DNA from: Methylobacterium sp. PvR107
GTDB taxonomy: Bacteria; Pseudomonadota; Alphaproteobacteria; Rhizobiales; Beijerinckiaceae
Length of the DNA stretch: 64,000 nt
Assembly: GCF_017833295.1 (NCBI RefSeq)
Contig: NZ_JAFIBW010000001.1
Coordinates: 3,437,501 to 3,501,500 of the forward strand
Reading direction: 5' to 3'
Part shown: positions 35,769-47,322 of the stretch, one piece after another
Position numbering within the stretch: the stretch's first letter is position 1
How the letters are laid out: every line of letters begins with the position of its first letter
Notes under the pieces: generated by a model
What the model saw: only the letters and a program-made list of their open reading frames with translations
Told to the model about the DNA's origin: nothing
Databases searched by the model: none
Translations under genes and position numbers: made by a program

Positions 35769-37301
35769 GTGGAGAAGCTTCTCTTTCGAGAGGAGCTGGG
35801 GATGTTTGCCGTGGAAGTCTACGCGGCCGTTCGGCAGTTCGTGTTTATCGAGGGCAACTCTCGGCGTGAGGCGGCTCGAGTGTTCGGGCTGAGCCGAGAG
35901 ACGATCGCCAAGATGTGCCGGTTCTCCCTGCCGCCGGGCTATACGCGCTCGAAGCCGGTCGAGAAGCCGAAGCTTGGGCCTCTTCTGCCGGTGATCACGG
36001 CCATCCTGGAAACGGACCGAAGCGCGCCGATCAAGCAGCGGCACACGGCCAAGCGGATCTTCGAGCGTTTACGCGACGAGCACGGCTATGCCGGCGGCTA
36101 CACGGTGGTGAAGGACCACGTGCGGATCTGCCGATCGCAGGGGCGGGAGACCTTCGTGCCGCTGGCCCACCCGCCTGGCCATGCCCAGGTTGACTTCGGC
36201 GAGGCGGTGGCCACGATCGGCGGCGTGCGTCGCAAGATCCATTTCTTCTGCATGGACCTGCCGCACTCCGACGCCTGCTTCGTGAAGGCATATCCGCGGG
36301 AGACCACCGAGGCGTTCCTCGACGGGCACGTCGCCGCCTTCGCCTTCTTCACGGGCGTGCCGCTGTCGATCCTGTACGACAACACGAAGATCGCGGTCGC
36401 CAAGATCTGCGGTGACGGGCAGCGCGAGCGCACGCGCGCCTTCACCGAGTTGGTGAGCCACTACCTGTTCCGCGACCGCTTCGGCCGTCCGGGCAGGGGC
36501 AACGACAAGGGCAAAGTCGAAGGGCTGGTCAAGTTCGCCCGGTCCAACTTCATGACCCCGGCTCCGGAGGCAGCTTCGTTCGAGGCGCTGAACGCTGATC
36601 TGGAGCGACGCTGCCGAGTCCGGCAGGATGAGTGTGCCGGTCGGTCTGCCGAGCTCATCGGTACGCGGCTCGTGGCCGACCGTGCGGTCCTGCGCGCCCT
36701 GCCGGCGGTCCCGCTGGAGCCGTGCGAGAAGCGGGCTGGTCGTGTCTCCTCGACCGCGCTGGTGCGCTATCACGGCAACGACTACTCGGTGCCCACCGCC
36801 TACGGCTTCCGGGACGTGCTGGTGAAGGGCTTCGTCGACGAGGTCGTGATCCTGTGCGGCGGGATCGAGATCGCCCGGCACGAACGCAGCTACGGCACCG
36901 GCGTGTTCGTCTCCGAGCCGCTGCACTACCTCGCGCTGATCGAGACCAAGCCGAACGCCCTCGACCAAGCGGCGGCCCTCCAGGACTGGGATCTGCCCGA
37001 GGCGTTCCAGCACCTGCGCCATCTCCTGGAGGCGCGCATGGGCAACCGGGGCAAGCGCGAGTTCATCCAGGTGCTGCGCCTGATGGAGGCGATGCCCAAG
37101 GACGTGGTGGCCGCAGCCGTCGCGGAGGCGATCCGGCTCGGGGCGATCGGCTTCGATGCGGTCAAGCTGATTGCGCTGGCCCGACTCGAGCACCGACCGC
37201 CCCGGCTCGACCTGGCAGCCTATCCGCACCTGCCCAGAACCACGGTGCGGACCACCGTGGCTGCCGACTATGCCGTGCTGGTGCCGGAGGTGGCCGCATG
37301 A
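35769..37301 (+). CDS. istA: IS21-family transposase IstA (element B)
   Basis: The 510-residue protein has an HTH (NSRREAARVFGLSRETIAKM), an rve core (HAQVDFGEAVATIGG with the first Asp, SILYDNTKIAVAKI with the second, and NDKGKVEGLVKFARSNF with the Glu) and a C-terminal beta domain (ALVRYHGNDYSVPTAYGFRD). It is distinct from the IstA of element A. GTG 35769 is taken as the start; ATG 35802 is an alternative closer to the usual family N-terminus. It overlaps istB by 4 bp. Confidence 0.92.
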   Translation: MEKLLFREELGMFAVEVYAAVRQFVFIEGNSRREAARVFGLSRETIAKMCRFSLPPGYTRSKPVEKPKLGPLLPVITAILETDRSAPIKQRHTAKRIFERLRDEHGYAGGYTVVKDHVRICRSQGRETFVPLAHPPGHAQVDFGEAVATIGGVRRKIHFFCMDLPHSDACFVKAYPRETTEAFLDGHVAAFAFFTGVPLSILYDNTKIAVAKICGDGQRERTRAFTELVSHYLFRDRFGRPGRGNDKGKVEGLVKFARSNFMTPAPEAASFEALNADLERRCRVRQDECAGRSAELIGTRLVADRAVLRALPAVPLEPCEKRAGRVSSTALVRYHGNDYSVPTAYGFRDVLVKGFVDEVVILCGGIEIARHERSYGTGVFVSEPLHYLALIETKPNALDQAAALQDWDLPEAFQHLRHLLEARMGNRGKREFIQVLRLMEAMPKDVVAAAVAEAIRLGAIGFDAVKLIALARLEHRPPRLDLAAYPHLPRTTVRTTVAADYAVLVPEVAA

Positions 37302-38032
37302 GCCCGGCGCGCGACGAGACCACGCCGGGCGTCCTGCTGGCTCACCACCTCAAGCAGCTCAAGCTGCCCACGGTGCTGCGCGAGTACGACAAGGTTGCCC
37401 GCGAGTGCGCTCAGAGCGGCCTGGACCACTCGCGCTACCTGTTGCGGCTGGTTGAACTGGAGCTGATCGACCGTGAGCGGCGCATGGTCGAGCGCCGCAT
37501 CCGGGCGGCGCGCTTCCCGGCGGTGAAGAGCCTCGACACGTTCGACTTTGCCGCGATCCCGAGCCTGAACAAGATGCTCGTGCTGGAACTGGCCCGCTGT
37601 GGCTACATCCTCGGCCGGGAGAACGTCATCGCACTTGGCAACTCGGGCACTGGCAAGACCCACATCGCCTTGGCTCTCGGCTTGGCGGCTTGCCAGAAGG
37701 GCTTCTCGGTCACGTTCACCACCGCGGCCTCGCTGGTCAACCAACTCCTGGAGGCGCGCGACGAGCGTCGTCTGCTCCGGCTTCAGCGCGAACTAGCCGC
37801 GGTCAAGCTCCTGATCGTCGACGAACTCGGCTACGTGCCGCTGTCGTCGACGGGGGCGGAGTTGCTGTTTGAGGTCTTCTCGCAGCGCTACGAGCGTGGC
37901 TCGACCGTGGTGACCTCGAACCTCCCGTTTGAGGACTGGACGTCAGTTCTGGGCTCGGAACGGCTCACGGGCGCGCTGCTCGACCGGCTGACCCACCACG
38001 TCAGCATCCTGAGCCTGAACGGCAACAGCTAC
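37298..38032 (+). pseudogene. istB: IstB of element B, first part (split by element A copy 2)
   Basis: This is an IstB ATPase with Walker A GNSGTGKT and Walker B LLIVDELGYV, complete up to SILSLNGNSY. There element A copy 2 enters after the 8-bp target ACAGCTAC (38025-38032). Removing the insertion rejoins the frame at 40699 (RLKTSRSRRGRA) and gives about 280 residues. Reading into the insertion gives a short false tail. The ATPase core is intact, so a truncated protein could still be made. Confidence 0.88.
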
Positions 38033-38162
38033 TGTAGCGCGGCGATCTGGATGAGATGTCAGCGACAATCAGGATGAGTGACCGGTGTCGCGGCGGGTTG
38101 ATGATGAGCGGGTCGATCGACCGGCGCAAGGTGGCGTCGGGTCAGGTTCGTGTCGCGGAGCG

Positions 38163-40549
<2,387 letters not shown>

Positions 40550-40698
40550 TCACCAGACGACGTGCCCCTGAAGGTCACGCCGACGCCGATCCGATGCCTC
40601 CGGTCGGGCTCTGCCCTCCTTGCGTCATCAGATCGGCGGTTCCTCTCATCTTGATTGACGCGCTGGTCTCATCCTGATTGCCGCGCTGCAACAGCTAC

Positions 40699-40806
40699 CG
40701 CCTCAAAACTTCCCGCAGCCGGCGCGGCCGGGCCGAAGGGGCGGAGCAAAACCAGGCCACCGCCGATCCTCACGACCCCGAGACGGGCGAGATCCCGCCG
40801 GCCTGA
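40699..40806 (+). pseudogene. istB: IstB of element B, C-terminal part
   Basis: This continues the frame of 37298-38032 after the insertion: RLKTSRSRRGRAEGAEQNQA and then ETGEIPPA to a TGA at 40804-40806. It is the basic tail of IstB. The duplicated ACAGCTAC at 40691-40698 precedes it. Confidence 0.85.
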
Positions 40807-40822
40807 CCCTTACGATCGGCGA

Positions 40823-40862
40823 CGAACGAAGAAGGGGCCCGATCGGGCCCCTTCTTCGTTCG
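40823..40862. terminator. Perfect 18-bp stem hairpin after istB
   Basis: The arms 40823-40840 and 40845-40862 are exact complements around GATC. It lies 16 bp after the element B istB stop, still inside the element, and could block transcription in either direction. There is no T-run. Confidence 0.55.
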
Positions 40863-40929
40863 AGCTGCACGTTGCCAGTGGCCTGATTTTGCTCCGACAC
40901 GGCGGCCTGGAATTGGTCCGCCCTTTACA

Positions 40930-41504
40930 GTCAGACAGGTGTGCTCGTCGAGGTCGACGAGCCGTTCGGGGAGTCCATGTCTCGCGAGGTAGCTCGGCGC
41001 GGCGCAGAGGATGCGTGGGTTGTCGGCCAGCTTCACTGCGACCAGCTCGGATGCCTGCAGTGTGGCGACCCGCAGCGCGACGTCGATGCCGGATGCCGCG
41101 ATGTCCACGACCCTGTCGCTAAACATCAGGTCTACGTGGAGCAGAGGGTTCTGGGCAATCAGCCGTACAGCCTGCGGCACCACGAGCGCACGCCCGATCC
41201 GGTTGGGCGCTGTCACGCGCAGGACGCCGCTTAAGCCTTCGTGACGCTCCGAGAAAGCCGCCATGGCGGCGGCCTTCGCGTCGAGCATGGCTTGGGCGAG
41301 CGGGAGGAACGTCTCGCCATCCGCTGTGAGGGCTATGGTCCGGGTGGTGCGATGGAGAAGGCGAACCCCGAGCTCCGCCTCCAAGGCAACTAGGCGGCGG
41401 CTGACCGCCATCGGCGAATGACCCGACAGCCGCCCCGCGGCGGACAGGCTTCCGGCCGAGACGATGGAGCAGAAGAGCGCGACGTCCGACAGGTCCATCA
41501 GCAT
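40930..41504 (-). pseudogene. LysR-family regulator, 3'-truncated by element B
   Basis: The N-terminal winged HTH (DVALFCSIVSAGSLSAAGRL, then SRRLVALEAELGVRLLHRTT) and about half of the ligand domain (LRVTAPNRIGRALVVPQAVR) are intact as far as LDEHTCLT. There the right end of element B replaces the rest, so roughly the last 100 residues are missing. It is divergent from the Old Yellow Enzyme gene across 148 bp, the usual layout for a LysR regulator and its target. Confidence 0.88.
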
Positions 41505-41652
41505 ATCACCATGCGATAAGATCCTTCTCGTCTAAGCTCGCTACTGCTCATTCATTGACAAAGCTAGCTATGCGCTCATCGAAGCGCGACCCGTCTCATC
41601 CACCGCGCCTATCGACGGTCAACGGCGGGTCAGATTGCAGGGCGAGGTCATC

Positions 41653-42411
41653 ATGAGCACGTGCGCCGACACCCTCTTCACGACCACCGATATAAACGGG
41701 CTGGCAATCCGCAACCGCTTCGCGGTCGCCCCAATGACCCGGATCAGCGCGAACGAGGACGGGACCGCGAGCGAGCGGATGGCGCGCTACTACGAGCGCT
41801 TCGCCCGTGGCGGCTTCGGTCTGCTGATCACCGAAGGCATCTACACGGATCAGGCGTTTGCGCAGGGCTACCATCATCAGCCGGGTCTCACCGACGAGGC
41901 GCAGGGTCTCGCCTGGCGACCGATCGTCGAGGCTGCCCACCGGCACGGCGCCCGCTTCTTCGCGCAGGTGATGCACGCCGGTGCGATCAGCCAAGGCAAT
42001 CGCTTCCGCGACGGCACCATCGGTCCCTCGGCCGTCCAGCCCCGGGGCAGCCAGATGGAGTTCTACTACGGCAAGGGCGCCTACCCGGCACCGTCTGCCA
42101 TGACGGACGGGCAGATTGCCGAGGCGGTCGACGGGTTCGCCGCCTCTGCCGAGCGTGCTGTCGCCGTCGCGGGCTTCGACGGGATCGAGATCCACGGTGC
42201 AAACGGCTACCTCATCGACCCGTTCCTGACGGAACACACCAACCGGCGAGGCGACCGGTGGGGCGGCGACGCCCGCGCACGCACCGCGTTCGCTGTGGCG
42301 GTGATCAAGGCTGTGCGCGCAAAGGTCGGCGGGAACGTGCCGGTCGGCATCCGGATCTCACAGGGCAAAGTCAACGACTTCACCCACAAATGGGCTGGTC
42401 GCGAGCAGGAC
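41653..42411 (+). pseudogene. Old Yellow Enzyme-family oxidoreductase, N-terminal part (split by IS21 element C)
   Basis: The first 253 codons of an NADH:flavin oxidoreductase/alkene reductase are present: the FMN-barrel start (NGLAIRNRFAVAPMTRISAN), FFAQVMHAGAISQGNRFRD, the substrate/flavin motif GFDGIEIHGANGYLIDPFL, and EHTNRRGDRWGGD. It is interrupted after GREQD by element C; the last six bases CAGGAC (42406-42411) are duplicated at 45032-45037. Joined to 45038-45382 it would give a normal 367-residue enzyme. It is inactive now unless the element leaves precisely. Confidence 0.92.
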
Positions 42412-42588
42412 TGCGGATTCCGACGGAAGCCGGCCACCCATTCCGACGCGAAGCCGGCCAGCGTTCCGATTTGATGTCGGCCACCATTCCGAGATGAAGC
42501 CGGCCACCTGGTAGTCGATATCGGCGACGGATCATCCCCGCGGGTCAGCAACCGCGGCATCCCTGTCCTCGACCACGAGGAGAGCGGG

Positions 42589-44127
42589 ATGCCGGCCAGG
42601 AGAGAGCTGACCATGCGACAGATCAAGCAGATGCTGCGGCTCGCCCGCGACGGGGTGAGTTCGCGAGAGATCGGGCGAACGCTGGGCATCGCCCGCTCGA
42701 CCGTGCAGGACAACCTCGCCCGAGCGAGCGCCGCCGGCCTGACCTGGCCGCTCGGCCCCGAGGTCACCGACGCGGTGCTGGAGCAGCGCCTGTTTGCCCG
42801 GGCCGGGGTGAAGCAGGGCATGCGCCGGCTGCCCGAGCCGGACTGGCCGTGCCTGGTCCGGGAGATGCGCCGGCCCGGGGTCAACCTGACGGTGCTCTGG
42901 GAGGAGTACCGGGAGGCCTATCCGGAGGGCTACGGCTACTCCCGGTTCTGCGATCTCTACAAGGAGTTCGAGCGCCGGCTCACCCCGGTGATGCGTCAGC
43001 ACCATGCCGCCGGCGACAAGGTCTTCGTCGACTACTCCGGCAAGAAGGTCGGGATCGTCGATCCCGCCACCGGTATCGTGCGCGAGGCCGAGATCTTCGT
43101 GGCGGTGCTCGGCGCGTCGAGCCTGACCTACGCCGAGGCGACCTGGACGCAGACGCTGCCCGACTGGATCGGCGCGCATGTCCGCCTGTTCCGCTTCCTC
43201 GGCGGCGTCCCACGCCTCGTCGTGCCAGACAACCTCAAGAGCGGGGTCCACAAGGCGTCGTTCTACGATCCCGAGCTCAACCGCTCCTACGGGATGATGG
43301 CCGAACATTACGGCGTCGGCGTCCTGCCGGCCCGGCCCCGCAAGCCGCGCGACAAGGCCAAGGTCGAGGCCGGTGTTCGCTTCGCCCAGAGCTACATCCT
43401 GGGACGGCTGCGGCGCCAGACGTTCTTCTCCCTGGCCGAGTGCAATGCCGCCATCGCCGCGATGGTGGAGCGTATCAACGCTCACCGCATGCGCCGGCTC
43501 GGCACCACGCGCCGCGCCCTGTTCGAGGCGATCGAGCGCGCGGCGCTGCGGCCGCTGCCGGAGCAGGACTACACCTTCGCCGAGTGGCGATTGGCCCGGG
43601 TCAACCTCGACTACCACGTCGAGGCGGGCGGCTTCCTGTACTCGGTGCCCCACGCCCTGATCCGCGAGCAGGTCGACGTCCGCCTCACGGCGCGCACCGT
43701 CGAGGTGTTCCATCGCGGACAGCGCGTCGCCGCCCACGAACGCCGCTACACCGGACGGCGGCACGGCACCGATCCCGACCACATGCCCAGCGCCCATCGC
43801 CGCTACGCCGAGTGGAGCCCCGAGCGCTTCCGGCGCTGGGCGCGCGGCATCGGGCCGGAGACGGAGGGGCTGGTCATCGCCATCCTCCACGACCGGCCTC
43901 ATCCCGAGCAGGGCTTCCGTACCTGTCTGGGCATCCTGCGCCTCTACCGGGGGCTCGACCCCGGCCGGGCGGAGGCCGCCTCGGCCCGAGCCGTGGCGCT
44001 CGGCGCGCTCACCTACAAGAGCATCGCCTCGATCCTGGCCAACGGTCTCAACCGCGCGACCGCGCCGGCCGAGGCCGTCCCGGTGATGCTCCACCCCAAC
44101 CTACGCGGCCCGCGCTACTTTCACTGA
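42589..44127 (+). CDS. istA: IS21-family transposase IstA (element C)
   Basis: The 512-residue protein has an HTH (DGVSSREIGRTLGIARSTVQ), an rve core (GDKVFVDYSGKKVGIVDPAT with the first Asp, PRLVVPDNLKSGVHKAS with the second, RDKAKVEAGVRFAQSYILGR with the Glu) and a C-terminal domain (VDVRLTARTVEVFHRGQRVA). It is of the IS408-like branch, as judged from the pattern. Complete. Confidence 0.93.
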   Translation: MPARRELTMRQIKQMLRLARDGVSSREIGRTLGIARSTVQDNLARASAAGLTWPLGPEVTDAVLEQRLFARAGVKQGMRRLPEPDWPCLVREMRRPGVNLTVLWEEYREAYPEGYGYSRFCDLYKEFERRLTPVMRQHHAAGDKVFVDYSGKKVGIVDPATGIVREAEIFVAVLGASSLTYAEATWTQTLPDWIGAHVRLFRFLGGVPRLVVPDNLKSGVHKASFYDPELNRSYGMMAEHYGVGVLPARPRKPRDKAKVEAGVRFAQSYILGRLRRQTFFSLAECNAAIAAMVERINAHRMRRLGTTRRALFEAIERAALRPLPEQDYTFAEWRLARVNLDYHVEAGGFLYSVPHALIREQVDVRLTARTVEVFHRGQRVAAHERRYTGRRHGTDPDHMPSAHRRYAEWSPERFRRWARGIGPETEGLVIAILHDRPHPEQGFRTCLGILRLYRGLDPGRAEAASARAVALGALTYKSIASILANGLNRATAPAEAVPVMLHPNLRGPRYFH

Positions 44128-44138
44128 CGGAGACGCCG

Positions 44139-44882
44139 ATGCTCACCCATCCCACCCTCGAGCTCCTGCACGAACTCGGCCTGAGCGGCATGGCCTCGGG
44201 CTTCAAGGCGCTGGACGCCAACCCGGAGGCCCACGCCCTCGGCCACGCCGAGTGGCTCGGATTGCTCCTTGACCACGAGGCCACGGCTCGGCGGCAGAAG
44301 CGCTTCGAGGCCCGCGCCCGCGCCGCACGGCTGCGCCATCCCGCCAGCATCGAGGACGTCGATTACCGCAGCCATCGCGGCCTGGACCGTGCCCTGTTCC
44401 TCAAGCTCGCCACCGGCGACTGGATCCGGACCCGGCGCAACCTCGTGATCACCGGCCCCTGCGGCGTGGGCAAGAGCTGGCTCGCCTGCGCGCTCGGGCA
44501 CAAGGCCTGCCGGGACGACCTCTCGGTCCTGTACTACCGGGTCCCACGCCTGTTTGCGGCGCTCAGCCTCGCGCGTGGCGATGGCCGCTACAGCCGTCTG
44601 CTGCGCCAGATCGCGAAGGCGAACCTGCTGATCCTCGACGATTGGGGCCCCGAGCCGCTCCTGCCCGAACAGGCGCGCGATCTTCTGGAGATGGTCGAGG
44701 ACCGCTACGACGCCGGCTCGACCCTGATCACCAGCCAGGTCCCGGTGGATCGCTGGTACGAGATCATCGGCATCCCCACGCTCGCCGATGCCGTCCTCGA
44801 CCGGCTGCTGCACAACGCTCACCGCATTGAACTCGCCGGCGAGAGCCTGCGCAAACGCAAGGCGGCCGAGCCCGCCGCTTGA
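44139..44882 (+). CDS. istB: IS21-family helper ATPase IstB (element C)
   Basis: The 247-residue protein starts at ATG 44139, 11 bp after the istA stop and preceded by GACGGAGA. It has Walker A GPCGVGKS, Walker B LLILDDWGPE and the sensor region STLITSQVPVDRWYEIIG. It is complete and probably functional. Confidence 0.93.
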   Translation: MLTHPTLELLHELGLSGMASGFKALDANPEAHALGHAEWLGLLLDHEATARRQKRFEARARAARLRHPASIEDVDYRSHRGLDRALFLKLATGDWIRTRRNLVITGPCGVGKSWLACALGHKACRDDLSVLYYRVPRLFAALSLARGDGRYSRLLRQIAKANLLILDDWGPEPLLPEQARDLLEMVEDRYDAGSTLITSQVPVDRWYEIIGIPTLADAVLDRLLHNAHRIELAGESLRKRKAAEPAA

Positions 44883-45037
44883 CCTGTCCGACTGACCTCG
44901 TGATCCTCACCCCAGACCCGCGGGAGTGCCCCGTCACTGGCCGGCTTCAGATCGGGCCGGTGGCCGGCTTCGCCTCGGAATGACGGCCGGCTTCAAATCG
45001 GAATCCCCGGCCGGCTTCGTCGGAATACGCACAGGAC

Positions 45038-45382
45038 GCGGAAGCGGTCTTCGGAACGCTGGCGGATGCTGGCCTGGACTACATCCACGTCACCGAGCAT
45101 GACGCGTCGAAGCCTGCCTTTGAGAGCGGCCAGGATAGCCTCGTGGCGCTTGCTCGCCGCTATGCCCCAAACCTCTCGCTGCTCGCCAATGGAGGGTTCC
45201 ACGAGGCCTCCAAGGCGGAGGCGGTCGTCGAGGCCGGGGCGGACATCGTGGCGTTCGGCAAGGCTGCGCTCGCGAACCCGGATCTGCCCAATCGCATCGG
45301 CGCGGCGCGGGACTTGGCCCCGTTCGATCCTGCCATTCTCGGGCCCATCGCCGACATCAAGGAGCGGGAACTGGCTCTCTGA
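45038..45382 (+). pseudogene. Old Yellow Enzyme-family oxidoreductase, C-terminal part
   Basis: This continues the frame from 42411: AEAVFGTLADAGLDYIHVTE, then LLANGGFHEASKAEAVVEAG and ADIVAFGKAALANPDLPNRI, the phosphate-binding end of the FMN barrel. The stop is at 45380-45382. The frame is exactly preserved across the element, so no decay has followed the insertion, which suggests it is recent. Confidence 0.9.
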
Positions 45383-45761
45383 GCTGATGCAACGCACAGG
45401 GTTCCGATGCCGCTGGTTTGGTGAAGCCCGTGGAAACATCCGCTGAGCGTCATCCCGTCGACCACACAGGTGGGTAATCGAAAGTCTTCCATACAATCGA
45501 GCACTGGTTCTTCCGAAGGGCGTCCAAAGCCCCTGGCCGAGATAAGCGACTGGCATCGTCGGCTTGGCCCTACCCATCGACCCTGCTGCTGCGACCGTCT
45601 CACCCCCGAGCCACTAGCCCGGGCGGCTTGCCCAATCCACAGAGCCGTCGACTAGGCCAGATTGAGATTAAAGAGCATATCTGCGCCGCATTCAAGCATT
45701 CATAGTCTCGGAAGCCGTAGGTAGAAAGGGTGCACCAACTCCAACGCCTACGGAGGGCATC

Positions 45762-46280
45762 ATGAACTTCCTCATCGACAAGCTGGCCGGCTCGTTCCTG
45801 CTCCGGCGCGACCTGGACTACCACCTGCTCCGGACCGCGATGGTCGTCATCTTCGCTTGGTTCGGATACGACAAATGGTTCGAGGCCGAGATCCGGGGAT
45901 TGCTTCCCTTGATCACGCACGGCCCCTTCACCTTCTGGACCATCCCGGTTCTGGGCATTCGCGGCACGGCCATCTTCCTGGGCGCCTCGGAATGGACCTT
46001 TGGCACGCTCCTGCTCCTGGGCTTCTGGAACAAGAAGCTGGGGGTGCTGGGTGCCCTCGGCTCCACGGCCGCCTTCGTCTCGACCTTGACGATCCTTCCG
46101 TTCGTGCCCGATGCCTGGGATGCGGGCGCCGGTGGCTTCCCCGCCATGGCGATGAATGCCGCCTTCCTCCTGAAGGATCTCGTCCTGCTGGTCGTCTCGG
46201 TCTATTTGCTTAGACAGGATGTGGCTCGCGTCGTCGCGGCTCGCGACGCCATTGATGGACGTGTCGCTTTCACCCGCTGA
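45762..46280 (+). CDS. DUF417 (YkgB-like) membrane protein
   Basis: The 172-residue protein has four hydrophobic segments (TAMVVIFAWFGYDKWF, TAIFLGASEWTFGTLLLLGF, GVLGALGSTAAFVSTLTIL, AAFLLKDLVLLVVSVYLL). The FGYDKWFEAEIRGLLPLI stretch is typical of DUF417. ATG 45762 follows a GGAGGG site. The family is DoxX-related; its role is unknown, with links to stress. The 380-bp gap before it holds no gene I can support. Confidence 0.88.
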   Translation: MNFLIDKLAGSFLLRRDLDYHLLRTAMVVIFAWFGYDKWFEAEIRGLLPLITHGPFTFWTIPVLGIRGTAIFLGASEWTFGTLLLLGFWNKKLGVLGALGSTAAFVSTLTILPFVPDAWDAGAGGFPAMAMNAAFLLKDLVLLVVSVYLLRQDVARVVAARDAIDGRVAFTR

Positions 46281-46301
46281 CTTTCAGAACCAGAACCATC
46301 G

Positions 46302-46337
46302 ATGCCCCTGGACCGCCTTAAATGAGTCCGGGGGCAT
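46302..46337 (+). terminator. Hairpin after DUF417 gene
   Basis: ATGCCCCTGGAC (46302-46313) pairs with GTCCGGGGGCAT (46326-46337) with one G-U pair, 21 bp after the stop codon. No clear T-run follows. Confidence 0.5.
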
Positions 46338-46373
46338 TGGTCGTTCGGATGAAGCGAACGGCATCGGCATGGA

Positions 46374-46757
46374 TCACTGCCGGGGCAATGCCTTGCCACC
46401 CTCAGTTAGCCGAACGCCGAGGAGCCCGGCAGGCAGCAGCTCAGCGCCGGTAGTCCAGGGGAAAATCCCATGGGCATGGCCGTCGGTGAGCGTGATATGG
46501 ATGGCATAGCCGCCCATGGGTTCGACGCGGGTGACTGCGATGTCGGCGAAGGCATCTGGGCAGCGATTCACGAAGCGGTCAGTCGGCTGAAGCGGTCGCC
46601 GGACACGCAGTACCGGCAGTGATTGTTCGATCCCGGACAGCGCCTCGTGTGCGACGGCCTCCTCGGCAGGACTGCGGGCTCGAAATGCCAGACCTGATGG
46701 AATATTCGCCCGGACGCGGCGTCTGACCTCCCGTGAGATACCTGCGCGATTGGCCAT
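46374..46757 (-). CDS. DUF971-like protein
   Basis: The protein is 127 residues if it starts at the ATG at 46757, whose bases overlap the sigma-factor ATG on the other strand. The C-terminal half (VTRVEPMGGYAIHITLTDGH, then HGIFPWTTGAELL) matches the GBBH-like N-terminal domain (DUF971) that appears alone or fused to iron-sulfur assembly factors and dioxygenases. The N-terminal half is basic and less clear. It is convergent with the DUF417 gene. Confidence 0.6.
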   Translation of the reverse strand: MANRAGISREVRRRVRANIPSGLAFRARSPAEEAVAHEALSGIEQSLPVLRVRRPLQPTDRFVNRCPDAFADIAVTRVEPMGGYAIHITLTDGHAHGIFPWTTGAELLPAGLLGVRLTEGGKALPRQ

Positions 46758-47322
46758 GTCGGCACCGAGCGATCGCGACACCGGCCGGAGTCATGCGGTG
46801 CAGCAGATGATGCTCCTCGTGGAGCCGCTGATCCCGGCGCTTCGGCGCTACGCCGCCGCGCTTACGCGGGATCGGTCGGACGCCGACGACCTCGTTCAGG
46901 ACACGCTCGAGTTGGTGATCGCGCGCTGGCACCAACGGCGGGACGACGGCAGCGTCAGGTCTTGGCTCTTCGCGATCCTGCACAATTTGGCGATGAGCCG
47001 CTTGCGGCAGTCCCACCGACGCGGCGGTGCTCACCTTCCGCTCGACGATGTTGACGAGGCTTCCCTAGCAGTTCCGCCCCACCAGGAAGCCGGGCCGCAG
47101 CGACACGACCTTCTGCGCGCGCTCGACGCCCTACCCGAGGAGCAGCGCAGCGTGCTGCTCCTCGTGACCGTGGAAGGCCTTTCGTACGCGGAGACGGCGG
47201 AGGTGCTCGGGGTGCCGAACGGCACCGTGATGTCGCGACTGTCCCGCGCGAGAGACCGGATGATCCAGTTGATGGACGGCGAGGCCGCTACCCGTCGCCC
47301 GGTCCTGAGGAGGCTGAAATGA
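46756..47322 (+). CDS. ECF-type RNA polymerase sigma factor
   Basis: The protein is 188 residues from ATG 46756; an alternative ATG is at 46807. Sigma-2 (ALRRYAAALTRDRSDADDLV, then RSWLFAILHNLAMSRLRQ) and sigma-4 (LDALPEEQRSVLLLVTVEGL, then YAETAEVLGVPNGTVMSRLS) are both complete. It overlaps the anti-sigma gene by 4 bp. It probably directs its own promoter and perhaps the flanking DoxX and DUF417 genes. Confidence 0.92.
   Translation: MSAPSDRDTGRSHAVQQMMLLVEPLIPALRRYAAALTRDRSDADDLVQDTLELVIARWHQRRDDGSVRSWLFAILHNLAMSRLRQSHRRGGAHLPLDDVDEASLAVPPHQEAGPQRHDLLRALDALPEEQRSVLLLVTVEGLSYAETAEVLGVPNGTVMSRLSRARDRMIQLMDGEAATRRPVLRRLK

Larger units (their letters stand above)
42412..45031 (+). mobile_element. 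IS21-family element C
   Basis: The element is 2620 bp. The ends TGCGGATTCCGACG and the complement of the right end TGCGTATTCCGACG are inverted repeats, and the 6-bp target duplication CAGGAC flanks it. Several GAAGCCGGCCA units spaced with ATTCCGA lie just inside both ends, the multiple transposase-binding sites of IS21. It differs in sequence from elements A and B. Confidence 0.93.

Noticed and set aside
44993..45577. Minus-strand frame after element C, and the 45383-45761 gap
   Set aside because: The frame is largely antisense to the Old Yellow Enzyme tail. The gap has some IS-like flavour but no end or domain that I can point to.
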